From Gymnorhina tibicen (taxonomy: Eukaryota > Chordata > Aves > Passeriformes > Artamidae), in the NCBI GenBank assembly GCA_013399875.1, contig VXAZ01002367.1:434001-498000 (forward strand): DNA of 64,000 nucleotides, read 5' to 3'. The translations under genes and the position numbers were made by a program. The notes beneath the pieces are model-generated. The model made no database searches. It worked only from the letters and a program-made list of their open reading frames with translations, and had not been told where the DNA came from. Every line of letters begins with the position of its first letter. Within the stretch, counting starts at the first letter, position 1. Shown one piece after another: positions 51,803-64,000 of this stretch.

Positions 51803-54800
51803 CGCTGAAAAAGCAAATCCGGCAGCCGCACGGTGTTGCAGCCCCTCTCCGCAGGCTCTGCGCGGGGCGCGGAGCCTTTCAGGCGATACAAAGCGCCGTT
51901 TGTTTTGTTCCAGTTCGGNACGTGCGGCCCCGGCTCCTCCCCGCTCCCACGGACAACTTTCCCGAAGGGAGAAGTCGGCGCCGCCGCCCCCCGGGAGGTG
52001 GCGAGGGTGAACCTTCACGGTAGGAATCATCTTTTTCCGAGAGGGGCCGGAGCGCGGCTGCTCTGTCCCGCGCCACCGAGAGCTCAGCTCAGTCCCTGGA
52101 GATGCTCACGTTCCAGGGAACGGAGGGTGGAAGAACTTTGCTTTCCCGGGAGGATTTCTAGGATTTTCCCAGTTGCAAACCTTTGCAATCACTTCTTACC
52201 TGTGCTTTCCAGGTGGTTGTTACAGGAGAGGACACGAAGTACAAGTCCTGAGGAAAAACTTGCACAAGCCAGTCATTAAAATGGTATCAAAGCACTTGCG
52301 CAAGGCTGGGTGAAAGTCGTGCTCCTACTCTTAGTTCTCCACTCCACTTTTTGATTGAGTGCTCGAATTTGAGACATTAATAATGTTCTCACATTGTCCT
52401 GTTCTCGTGTAATTGTTTAGAAGCTGGACAGACCAATAGCAAGGTCTGGCTGCTGGGGAAAAGGACAGGCATCCATTTGTTTGTCCTTGGCCACAACTCT
52501 TGAAAGTTACCCAGAACTGGTGCGAAACTCAAAAGGGGAAAATGAGTAAGCGTGCTCATACCAGCTGTCCCTTCCAGGTCATGCTCCATGCTTCCAAACC
52601 TGAAAGCCAGGCCTCATTTTGAGCAGTCTTATGCATGACCGAACCCCTTCCAGCAAGGAATTCAGTTGTCAGATGTGTGCGTGCCCTATTTTGCTGCTAA
52701 TCAGGACTGAGAAGTGACACAGGGAAACAAAGAGTCTGGTCTGGCTCCCTGTGCTGCCCTAATGTGTGCTCAGACACTACAGCCCGCAGACTTTCACTGC
52801 TGCCCGCGTCGCTCTTTCATCTCACATCTTCCCAGCCAAGCGTGTCCTGCAGTGATCTGCGATGCAGGAGAGGCAGCAGGCTCGGGAAGCATCGGTGCTT
52901 GGGGAAGAAGCTCAGCCTAACATCATCTGATGCTGGCCCACCTGATCAGCCAGGTTTAGCTCACAGCTCTAAGAGAGGTGACTGGGGTACCTTCCCTGCC
53001 CTTGCACCCGTGCCGGATGGAGCAGGGAAGCCTGTCCTTCCCTCACCCCCTGCATTCCGTCCCACTTTCCCCAGCTGCAATATCTCATCTGGCTATTTCA
53101 TAGAACTCCCATCACTGCAGACACTTCTCTGCAGTCGCGGGAGCCGCGGTCTCTGGCCCGAGTGGCACAGCCACCTCCAGGCAAGGGAATGGAAGGTTTG
53201 TCCAATGTCACATAGCACAGCAGTGAGTCAGCTCCATCCCCTGTGCCTCAGGCACCTCTGTCCTGGTCTCCATGGGAAGCAAATGGGATTGCCAGGGCTC
53301 AGGAAAGTCCTTCCAAGGGAGGGGGCAGAGCTTGCTTTCTTGGGTAGAAGTGGACTCAATGAAGTTCAATGTACCTGCTGCATCTAGCCCTCATTTGCTT
53401 CCAAGACGTTTCTTTCCATTTGGAATTTTCATACTTTATTTTCATCCTTAAAGCTGTGCTGATCCCTTATGTTTGAGCAGCAATAACTGCCTCACATCTG
53501 CTTTTGCTGGCTCGGTAACCAGCTGCCCAATTTGTCACTTATAGGATGACAGCTCACTTTTTATTGTGCCTTCACCAGTAAAGAGTGGATTGGTCATTGG
53601 GCTGGATCCCCTGGACAATAAATGCTCCAGAGGTCTGTAGACCAGCAGAGCAGCAGCATGGCTTGTGGGGAAGGGTTTCTCTCTCATCTGTGCACTGGCT
53701 GATAGTTGTGTCACACGTGAGAGCTCATGGTGCACGGAGCCCCTTGTTCACAGCCGAGAGCTGGGTGTGACGTATTCTCATCACCATCATTTTGCGGGAT
53801 GTGTTATGTGACAGCCCTGCTAAGTTAAAAATCATCTGGGATCCATGTGAGCATCACATGAGCTGTGGCTGCCCTGAATAGATCTTACAGAACTGCTCAT
53901 GCCTTACGGAAAAATTTTTGAAAAACACTATTTAGAAAAACAGTTTTGCTAGTAAAATTTATGAGACTACAGACTTCCAAGGGCCTTTTCGGTTTGCTTA
54001 CAAACACTGCAACTGTAATGAAAGTGTGAGCTGTCCCCGTTGTAATCCTAACACTGTACTCATGTCTGGGCCACTGTGTTCCCAAAATTGCTCTTGCTGG
54101 TAATTAACAAAACCAGCAAACCTCAACCAGAACTTTATCTTGTTTTTCAGATTTTCACTTCAGTTTTTCTCCTGGACCAGTTTCCTCCCATTTTATCTCC
54201 TTGTTGCATCCAGGTGGTCAATCTGGATAGCGCTAGATCCTGGAAGCTGGCACCGCTTATAACAGCTCAAATATAGCCAAGGTTTTTTGTTGTCCTGGTT
54301 GCTGACTCTGTGACTGCCCAGCACCTTACTGCTGCAACAAGACTATTTCAGGCACAGCTGCTCCAGCCACCTCTATAAAAGAAAGCCCTTGGTCAGCCTT
54401 TAACAGTACTGAGCCCTTGACCCATGGCGAGGCTGCTCCTGCCCAGAAGGGTCCCTGACACTAGCTGGTGGGTAATTGGGTTATTACTCCATACAAACCT
54501 GGCATTGCATTTCATTGCAGAGCCTGCCCTCTCTCCCAGGGGACAGTGGTCCTGCCTTCGCAGGGGATGGATTTAATGATTAACAGACTGTCTTCATCCC
54601 TAACAACTGCAGTTCTAATAATGATACTCTCCTTTGTGTGAGGGTCTCTAAGCACTTCCTAAACAGTAATTAAGGAATCTTCACAGGGCACCTACCTGGG
54701 GAACAGTTGAACTTTAACATGGGGGGAGAAGCTCAGGCACATTCCTCATCTGAGGATGGCTCACTGCAGCCATCCTACTTCACCTGCAGCAGCTGGTCCA

Positions 54801-57800
54801 GCCTCATCTCATGCAGGTCTGCATGCTCTTTACCAGCTCACAGCCCAGGACAGCACTATAAAAACTGATTTGGGTGGGCTCAGGCCGTTAAGCAGAGCCC
54901 AATTCCCTCACTCTTTTGTCTGCAGTCACTGTGGTTCGGTGACCCATGCGGTGGCAGCTGCTAATTTGTCAGGATGAGAAGGCTAGTGCTTTCTTCTTCT
55001 TCAGAAAGTGCTCTGCATGCTTTGGGCCCCGCTACAAACACACAACAGCTCAAATGGTTCTTTTAAATAGGATATTGACCCATGGTCTTGGTCTCAAACA
55101 TCTCTGCAATTTCGTGCTGTGTCCCGGATTCTAAAATGGGTCAAAGCTCCCCCAAGCATCAACTCATTCTCTCAAATTTCCTACTGAAACTTGAGGAAAC
55201 CACAGTTTTACTTTTTTTGGAATGGAAAACCATGTCTAGTCACTGAGAATGTTGTGGGTTTACGGCAGTTCACAGCCATGTACTGCCACCAGAGAGCATA
55301 AAAAAAGATGACAATGATTAAGACTACAAATGAAAGTACAGATTATTTAATATAGCAGAATTTATTCTTAATTTCCAGATAAACTCCAAACCCCCAAACT
55401 TTTGATATTACAGGCCTCAAGGCTTTGAAAGCCTGAGCACATAGATCCTGGAAGAAAAGAGAGAAGAAAGACTTTAAACAAGATTCAGTTTCTCAGACAC
55501 TGAAGTTTCCTGTTGGCATGCTCACACTACCAGAATCTGTCAGTAGGAAAGCCATGTATTGTGGTTATTTCCCAAACAATAATTGTTTTTATAGTAATCC
55601 CACTTAACTTTTATTGGAGGAAAATTTTCTGTGTAGCATCCATGGTTTCTGAACAGGCTGGTAGTGCTCTCTGGTAGTAAGGAGGAGATGGGCTAGTGCT
55701 GCTTTAAGTCCTGGCCCTGGCAAACATTTCAACAGTTGCCCCACCTCCAGGTACTGAACGAACCCTGTATTTATAGAAAACCTTCCAAGTGTCAGGACAT
55801 GAGCAGCTCTGGTTAAAGCTACTGACCAGCCAGCATAGACAGGTCCTGCCTAGGGTCAGTGGCAGAGCTGGGCCAGCAAGCTCCATCCCAAAAGGCAGCC
55901 CCTTGTGTAGGACATCTCCAACCTCCTGCAGCAGGGTGGCTGGAGTCTCATCCACAGCTGGCTCAGAGTGAGCCTGACCATGGGATGCTGGGAAGAAAAA
56001 GGAGACTCGCCCCTTACTGGGATGTCATGTCACCTTCCTCTACAATTTATTTCAATAATATCACACATAGTGGAAGATAAAGCTGAAGATCAATCTCATA
56101 ACCATATTAAGACACTCTGGGGTGTACTTTATAGGACCATTAATATACTTCTTGGGTGGTTAAAGTCACCCACAGCATAAATTAATTGCTCCATAAAACA
56201 TGTTCTGTCATATCCTATGGCTTAAATAACACATAATAGGCTGGGTATGTTGGAATGTGGTTGAGCTTATTGGGTAGAAGCAAAGGGTCAGAGTGACCAC
56301 CTGAAAGTGAGGATGACAGCCTCAGGGGGCCCAGTTATTTTTAAAAAGCAAGATTCTAAAAAATCCAATACAATTACAAATTGTAGATTTCATTAACTTT
56401 CATTAGCTCTTGTATTCCCAAGTTTATTTGTTTCATTCAGGCATATCTTCCCTGTAAGCTGTTCTGTTCCAGGATATGATTGTTGTGGGTGCGGCATTTT
56501 GGCAAGGAGGAAGCCAAGCTTGAACAGCTCTGAAGAAGTCATGTGCAGAGCGGGCAAAGCCTCTTGGTTAGAGTAGGGTTCAGATTGGCTTTGCAAGGGA
56601 AGCTAAGCCTGCCGTAGGTTTCAGCTTTCTGAAAGAAAGTTGAAGGAAATGTCAACGCAGTGACCATTTGGGACAGATTTTATTGGAGTGGAGGTCTCTG
56701 GTACCCACAGGAGTATTTCCAAAATGAAAAGAAAAAAAAAAAAAACAAAGGAAAATGGTGGCTTTTCCTGGTCTTTCTTTACCATGATCAAGCTATAGAA
56801 GAAGCAAATTCCTCCTCCTAGTCTGGTAGATATTAAGTCTTATTAAGTCACATTCTTCCCCAGGAATTTTTCTTTGCTATTTTAATGTCTCCACGTGAGT
56901 TACCAAAGACTCTTCAGTAGACACTAGCTGTGTCCTGCTAAGATAAGCTATCCCAATTCACCTGTCTCAGCTGATAAACCTCCACTTTTCTGCTTCTGCT
57001 GCTTGAAAAAGAAAAGGGCTTGCCTCTGATTTGTGCTGCAAGAACTCAACACAACTGCCCAAGGCACCAACACTCACCTAAACTCACTTCAGCTCCAGAG
57101 TCTCATTCTCTCCTCCTTTCTCATCCTCCTTCTTCCCTCTGCAGATACAGAGAGAGCCTCTCTGCATCCTTAAACTCCACCCCTGCTCTGCTGAGGCTTA
57201 TGGCGATGCTGTTCCCTCTCCTTCCCCTGTTGCCTCACCTCTCCAGCCTTCTCCTTCCTCTTTTCTCTATGTATCTTCAACACAAAACTTGCTATTGATG
57301 CCCGCTAAAAATCCTGAAAACTAAAATTGTATCAGGAAGGATGTCTGCTTTATGTCTTTATGGTGCCATAAAGAGGAGACAAAGTCTGAACTTTTCAAAG
57401 ATGCTGCATGCCAAGTAAGTTGGTAGTCCCTTGTGGTGGATGTGTATTAAAATCTAATGGCTTAAATATGGAAAAGAAAATCAGGAAGAAAAAGCTGGGA
57501 ATAACCCACCTCTCCCCATAGCAAAGTCTGGTTCAAACAGCTTGAGTAGAGCAAATTAAAGGTGTCAATCTCATTATTTGGTTTGAAAATAAAACTAGCC
57601 ACAAAGGCTCAGTTTCCCAAAACTAACTGGCACATGGGGTTGTATCAGTGCACTATCTTGTCCACCAGCTCCATTTTGAAGGGGTTTGTTTTTCTCAAAA
57701 GTAAAGAATCAATATACAGAATACCAATAGCAATTCTGTATACAGAATAAACAGCAAAAAATCCCTTTTCCCTCATAAAAACAGAGTTGAGGAAAGATTT

Positions 57801-58649
57801 CTGTAAAAGAGAATTGATTTAATCCTCACAAAAAGTTTGTCCAAGTACCCTCAGCAAGATTAAAAGAAATAAATAAAAAGGTAGCAGTAAGGCACAGTGA
57901 TGGGACAAGCTGAAGGTTTGGGAAAGGAGTTCCTTTGGAGCAGTATGGATATGCTCTTCCTTCATGATGTGGGAGATCCCTCTCTAGGTCAGAATTACAG
58001 TCCTGGCAAAAGGCATAACACACAAGGCAGCAACAGACAGCACAGCCCCAATTCTGCAGCCATCTGAGGCCTGGCTTTACTTTGCTCGTGAGAGTAATTT
58101 ACAGGCATCAGACAAGCCACATGTGTAAGGCTGAGCATACACAAATATTCTCAGGAGCAGAGCCAATTAACACACCACAAGATATCACTCAGTGATTTGG
58201 AAGATATACAAACCCCATCTAGCTTTTTGAAGCAATGAAGCAGAAGAATTCATGGTGGCGTCTGATGCTGTATCTTCACAGAAACGTCCCCATTCAACTT
58301 ACTGCTTGCTCGTCCCACAAGAGCATCTTTATGTTAAAGCAACATCTACTGCACAACTGAGCTTGTTCCAACAAAAGCAGCAGCTTTGATATGAGGCACT
58401 ACCCCTCCATGCCGTACCCCCTATGGAAAGATTGTGATCATCATTACTATTTATATAGAATAACAGCCAGCAGCCTTGGCTGGGACAAACGGCTCCCAGC
58501 GCTAACCCGGCCAAACATAAAGGGAGATGCTCCTTTTCTCCAGACAGCTCCAAAGAGGGATTTGGGGCCTGGGAGCAGGTCAGTGGCAGCCAGGATTGGG
58601 ATTCCTGACTCCCTGCCTGGTGTCCTAAGATTAGCTTGCATTGTCTCCC

Positions 58650-58712
58650 AGCCCGTCTCGCCGTTCTTTCACATGAACTGCAGGCCCGAATTAGCGCGTC
58701 TCGCTGCATAAT
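58650..58712. promoter_or_regulatory. CpG-retaining homeodomain/POU motif cluster (candidate regulatory element)
   Basis: About seven CpGs in 60 bp of otherwise CpG-poor flank. They surround GAATTAGCGCG and an octamer-like TGCATAAT at 58705-58712. CpG retention outside an island can indicate constraint. This is an eye-level candidate only. Confidence 0.25.
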
Positions 58713-59826
58713 CTGCCAGCCCATCCTGAGTGCTAAATTAGTCAGGGGCTGAGCAAACATCATGGGAACAGCTCTCACATAGTGTATGTGAGATAAGTTA
58801 TTCCTACGGCATTGTTTGCTCTATGTTTTCCGAGCATCATCACAAAAGTATGATGGGCTGTATCCTGGAGCTGGCGGCTCTGGCCTGGCATTGCTCCCCA
58901 GCGCAGGGCAGGGATAAAAGCTGGCTCAGTGGTGGCTCTGCTGGGAGCCAGCTTGGGGAAGAAGTTTAAACAAATGAACTCCAGTGGCAGATAAGCAGGC
59001 CAAGGAGCAAGCAGCAGTAGCACATGCCGGCCTCCTTGGTGCGGTATTTACAAGTTTCCTGAATTTCCTTCCTCATGCTGCATTCAGTGGTGGATGGGCT
59101 GATCGGTTTTTGTATGCCACATGAGCTTCTTATCTTGTGTCCTCCAGCTACAAGCTCGGGGCTGTCCACATAAACATCCAGCCCTCAGCACAAGAGGGCT
59201 GGGGCTAATGGGATTTCAAACCAGTGCCCTAGCAAGTTTTGGATGGCTTAGAGTCCATCTCTTCCTGCTACCAGGGGCTGATGGCATTAATTTCCACTAG
59301 GCTCATTAGCCTCTCTGGAGCGAAGCTTTAATCAGAAACAGAAAGATACAGGGGGATCACACCAAATCCCGTCTTTGGGTCACTCAGCCCATAGCCACCA
59401 CTTCCTCCCAGGTGAGGGACTGCTTGCAGGGCATAGAGCAGCAGGGAAAAGAAAAAGAGGGTCGTGGGAGAGTCTGTGCCTCTGAGCAACCAGTCAGCCA
59501 AGTCACAGGACTGATTTTATAAGGTGCATGCAGGGTTTCGGACAGCAGCTATTGAAAGACAAGCGACTCATTGAATATTATCCCTTTCTGGCAGCAAGAT
59601 CAGTGCAGTCAATTAGCTGTAAAATCTGAATCATGTCCCTGGCAGGCAGGCTTGGAGAGGAAGCAGCTCCACCTTCCTGCTCTGCCCACAGAGGTCACGG
59701 CATCCACTGCACGGCTCTGCCGACAGCAGCTTGCCAGACCTGTCACAGGCAGCCACCGCAGCGGGGATAAATCAGGATATTGCTCCCATCACGCAGCAGG
59801 AACAGCTCAACTCCCAGTTCTCAGCA

Positions 59827-59834
59827 TGACGTCA
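59827..59834. promoter_or_regulatory. Full palindromic CRE (TGACGTCA)
   Basis: TGACGTCA is the complete CREB/ATF binding palindrome. It lies about 8.2 kb upstream of the MAGI1 start codon and is the only intact copy I noticed. The surrounding 59690-59850 is locally CpG-enriched. Confidence 0.4.
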
Positions 59835-62800
59835 TGGAGGCTTTCCACAATCCCAAGACCTCTGTGCAAAAGCCTGGGCAATAAATCCATCCATACAGCA
59901 CCACGTATGGATGGACATCATATCTCCATACATCCCTCAACACCCTTTTACTGCCAGGCTCATTTCTTTTTTTTATTGCTGTAGAATAAAGTCTTAAAAT
60001 TCCTGACTTGAATCAAATGAGCTTTTAGGTGAAGATCCAGATCCATGGAAACAGAATTGCATTGTACAATGACAGACACAGTCCACTGCCCAGCAGAGAT
60101 CCAGAACAGGGAAAAGCAAACCCATTAGAGCTCCTGCAGTGAATTACTTGCTCTTGGGAGTTGTTGCTCCCCAGTGACTCTTTGGAGACAACATCTGAAC
60201 CAAGAGAGTTGTGTTTGCAGTTCTATGTTGGCTACAAATCCACTCCTGGCATATATGTTCCCAGTTTCCACCTCCCATATGTGTCACTAGGTCCTAGATC
60301 CAGCCTTTCCGGCTGGAGATGAGTCATCTTCATCCTCCTCAATGTGACGGGGATTAGACCCAAGGCATATTAGCACAGAAGGCTTGCCCTGGACCAGGGC
60401 CAAATTCAGCATGTCGATAATTTATAAAAACACATTGCTCTCCAGCCAAGCAAGTTTCAGTTCCTAGATGATTCAGCAGCAGTGATACAAGGAAATATGG
60501 ATGTGAAAAGTCCCTGTAGGAATTTCTGTATAATTCTGCATTGAAATAAAAAGCCCTGAGACCAGCAGCAGAATGGAAATTGGGAATTAAGGATCATTCC
60601 TTCTGTGCCGGCAGGGACTGCTAAAAGCTGGGAAATTTTTAGTGGAATTTCAGGGCAGGAGGAAAGAAAGAGCTAAGGCAGAAATCAGGGAGGTGGAAGA
60701 CCCTGAGGTGGAGAAGGAAAGGAAATACAATTCCTGGTTTTGTTTTGGCCACTTTGCACCAGCTGCAATGCTGTTGTCACTAAAAACATTAAAATCCTGT
60801 GGGCAGGTCACAGGGAAATTGGAGTGAGAAACCTCTAAAAACATGTTTTCAGAAGGCAGCCTGGAAAATGGGAAGTATAAAGAGCCAGGGACAGCTCCAA
60901 AGCCCATCTGAACACTTTGGGCTTTGGATGCGATCCATGTCTACCTTAAAAAAGAATGAGAAAAGAAAATATAAAAGGAAAACTACCACATAACTGCCCA
61001 ATGTAAATTGATTCCTGAAAGGGCATGACAAGCCAAAGATGAATATTTAATATCTTTTGACCTCTTTCACTTCATTATCCTAATTGTGAGCTTCAAGACC
61101 ACAGTAGCATTTCTCTGCATGTAAAGTCAGCAGGGATGGGATGGCACAAGGTATAACAACCCTTCTGAACAGATTCCAGTGGGAGATGGAGTGAAGGGGA
61201 CTAAGAACTATAAAAACACTGCAATAGCATGGGGTAACTTCAAATGCAGTTACTGGACAAATTCCTGTTTGCTCAGAAACATTTTCCACAAGAGAGCACA
61301 CCCCCCACTCCCTCCTTTTATCCATTGACTCTAACACCACTTGCCCTGCAATGCCTAGAAGTGCTTTGCAAGGTCAAATGGCCATTTCTGAGCAGCCTGA
61401 GCCAATGCTGGATTCACACCATGTCATGCAGAGCAGTCTCTTCCCCTCAAGTGATGTTTTCCAGCCTGCTCCTGGCAGAAACCTCACACTCACCTGTGTG
61501 TAGCTTGGCAGCCGCCCCACAATTCGGAGAGAAGCTCAACATCCTGTAGGATGCAACCCCTGCATGAACCCAGCCCTGTCTCCCTCCCCGACCTCCTGCA
61601 CGCCTGCCTGCCTCCATCACTGTTGGTTCTCCACACAAGCAGCAATTTAATCCTTCTTTTCATAAAGAAAATCCATTTATATTTTACTGTGCAGCACAGA
61701 CCCTACCATCTATCCTTACATCCATGGAAATCCCACCGTAGGTTCCCTGACAGTCAGGACTGGCTGCGGTACTCAGACTATTGGAATTCCCTGTATTTTA
61801 ACTTTTGCTGGTTTAATTGCTGCTCAGCACTGACATTTCCAAAGGACGTTTCTTTGCTCCTTTTGTGTAGAGCCTGTTTGTGTTCTTTGCTTGCTGCTGT
61901 CTCTTCCCTGGAGCCCTGGCTAATGAATGCAGCATGCTGATGACCCCTCCATTATAAATAGTTTAATATTTTTAAATAAATATGGGATGGTGCCATGACT
62001 GTGTGGGTATTTCATCCAGCCTGCAGCACAAGGAGCTGGCACTGACAATGGCAACCATGGCTTTATTTGTCATTCTGTTGCTTGCTTGCCATGGAAAGCA
62101 AGGGAAGGGGCTGCGATGTAACACAGAATAGAATAACACAGCAGCAGATGTGTTATTGCAAGTGTATCACAAGGAGCTGCGCCCCATCCTGGCACAACAG
62201 ATGAATGCAATAAAGAGAAAACTTTTAAGTTGTTATTTGGTTACTTGAAGCTATAGGGCTGCAATATTATGAGCTGAGCCCCGGTGTAAACCAGAGGAAG
62301 GTACATGGGAGGGAATTCTGTTATATTGTGTTTCCACTGTGTTGCAACAGAATTAACACATTAGCTTGAAATGTAGCTGACATAATTTATTCCTAACTTC
62401 AGAGCAAAATTTATCCTAAGCAGTAATATTAAAACCCAAACCAATAGTGACAAAGGAAAGGAGAAAGGGAAAAAGCCTGAGATCAGGTCAAATTTTTCAA
62501 CATGTTAATTAAGTTTTCAGTCCATCAACTTCTGTTGTCCTAATTTCCCTTCCTTCCTTCTGGCTGTATTTGGATTTTTTCTATATGTAGATCATGTGGG
62601 TTAGATCTAAATTTGCTTGTCCCTCACAATCACTTCTCAGGCAGTAAAAAGCTCCTAGAAAGTTCACCCATTGGTACCCGAGGATTACCTTCACTCCCAG
62701 GTGGCATAAAGCCAGGATTGATGCTCCACAACTTCCACTCCCAGCCTATGATTTTACCAAGGCGTGGGGTGTGAACAGGGACTGCTGCCAAGGCAGTGAT

Positions 62801-64000
62801 TTACAGCAGTGCAATCCATCCCCATGGACAAGGAGGAGCAGCAATAGCTGATACCAGCTGTTCCCCAAATGTTTCCACTGAGGAGCCAGCTTCTGGGCTT
62901 AAAAACCCAGCTTCCAGATTGAAGAAACCTACTTCTCTGGTTGCAAGCTTCCTCCTGCAGCCAGGCATCCTTCAGGCTCATTGTGCTGCTGCCTTCTTGC
63001 TAGACACCTCTCCCTTACACTTGCTTTCCTCAAGGGGGAAAAGTGTACACAGCCAGACCCAAAAATGTGTCCTCCTGCAATCCACCCAACTCAGGCAAGC
63101 ACCTTTTCCCTGCCAAATAGTCATCTGAGCTCCAAAGTGCAGAGTCCAAGCCCCATCAGCCTTTCTTCTTATGAGCCCAGCTCACTGGAGAACCAGGCAG
63201 CCTGTGCACACCATGGTCCTTTGCCATGGAACAGGAACAATTAGACAGCCTCTTGCAAATGGATGGGGAATGGAAGGTCAGGGTTATTTTAAGTGACTCT
63301 GCTCCGAGGTTAATGAGGAGGCAGTCTGAAGCTATACCCAGCCTCTCAGTTGCTATTTCTGACTCTTTCCTCCCTGTGTAGCTTCTTTCAGTGGTGGTGT
63401 CTGCAACAGCACTGTAACGGAGGTGTCTCTACACACCCCAAGCGTCACCACCATATGTGCATTAATCCCTGAAATGGGGAGTGCTATGCATTAAAATACT
63501 ACCCTGGCATGGCATGGGCTGTGGCTGTAGATATTAGGAAGGGCAGAGTAGCTGGGTGCCCTCGGGAGGAGGGGAAAACAGCCAGCAGCTCTCCTGCTAA
63601 AGAGAGGAAAAAACATGTAACAAAAACACCCTTTCAAAAAATCAGCTTTACAGAGATCAGGGTAACACCTGCCTAAGCCTGAGAGCTTGGAGTGCGTGCT
63701 GAACTCAGGAGCACAGCAGAGAGGTACAATTACCTAATTGCCTCTGAACTGTGTCATTTATTAAGTCTTTTGCATGGTGCCATGGCCTCTGGAAGAGACA
63801 GTCCTTGCCCTGAGAATCTCCCCCCACACCACCCTGCCTGTCAGACTGGCTCCCGTGAGCCAACAGGGTGACAGTCCCTGGGGGCCCATGGTCCCCACAC
63901 TGCCTTCCTTTCTCCTCTGCTCCCAAACAGGCAAACACTTGCATTAGTTATGGTTCATTGACTGCCTGAATTTATACATATGCATATAAAATAATCAGAA

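Larger units (their letters stand above)
52131..64000. other. Upstream flank of MAGI1; no coding exon recognised
   Basis: In vertebrates I recall SLC25A26 and then LRIG1 as the next genes on this side of MAGI1. I looked for mitochondrial-carrier signature sequence in the plus-strand frames and saw none. The interval is mostly single-copy, with pyrimidine-rich sequence at about 57100-57270, a 14-nt A run at 56732-56745, and the individual motifs listed separately. Open frames such as plus-strand 52764-53387 (207 codons, first codon ATG) have no recognisable domain and a composition typical of translated noncoding DNA. Confidence 0.65.

Noticed and set aside
52764..53387. Plus-strand 207-codon open frame upstream of MAGI1
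   Set aside because: Ser/Pro/Leu-rich with no domain, no recognised family and no similarity to the expected neighbour genes.

Overview
This is a window of vertebrate, almost certainly avian, nuclear DNA. Three observations point to a bird. The only interspersed repeats I recognise are CR1 retrotransposon 3' ends, two of them with the bird-type ATTCTATGATTCT-like terminus or its complement. Repeat density is very low. The one coding exon is a clear vertebrate gene carrying a spliceosomal intron. Nothing prokaryotic is present, so the many open frames of 60-240 codons are chance or composition artefacts.

The anchor is a first coding exon on the minus strand at 51320-51605. It encodes the N-terminal 95 residues of MAGI1, a membrane-associated guanylate kinase with inverted domain order that scaffolds epithelial and endothelial junctions. 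The exon holds most of the N-terminal PDZ domain and ends at a canonical donor (CAAG|GTGCGA) after 95 codons plus one base. No later MAGI1 exon is visible, so everything from 51319 down to position 1 reads as the start of a very long intron 1. An in-frame upstream AUG followed at once by a stop lies 81 nt before the start codon.

Layout: 1-51319 is intron 1, mostly unique sequence. It contains two small CpG-rich patches (about 134-296 and 5325-5545), a CTCF-like motif (4506), an exact 131-bp tandem duplication with a further partial copy (11970-12289), three CR1 fragments (19081, 25575, 42853), a TG microsatellite (25091), poly-A tracts and a RUNX/homeodomain-motif cluster (30949-31050). About 50970-52130 is a CpG island covering the promoter, 5' UTR, exon 1 and the start of the intron. 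It includes a GC box, an AT-rich tract and one ambiguous base. From 52130 to 64000 is upstream flanking sequence with no recognisable coding exon. It contains a full palindromic CRE, a CpG-retaining motif cluster and possible noncoding splice signals.

I found no tRNA, rRNA, CRISPR array or intact mobile element, and nothing I would call an undescribed biological system. The items most worth checking are the tandem duplication, the minimal uORF and the candidate intronic regulatory elements.
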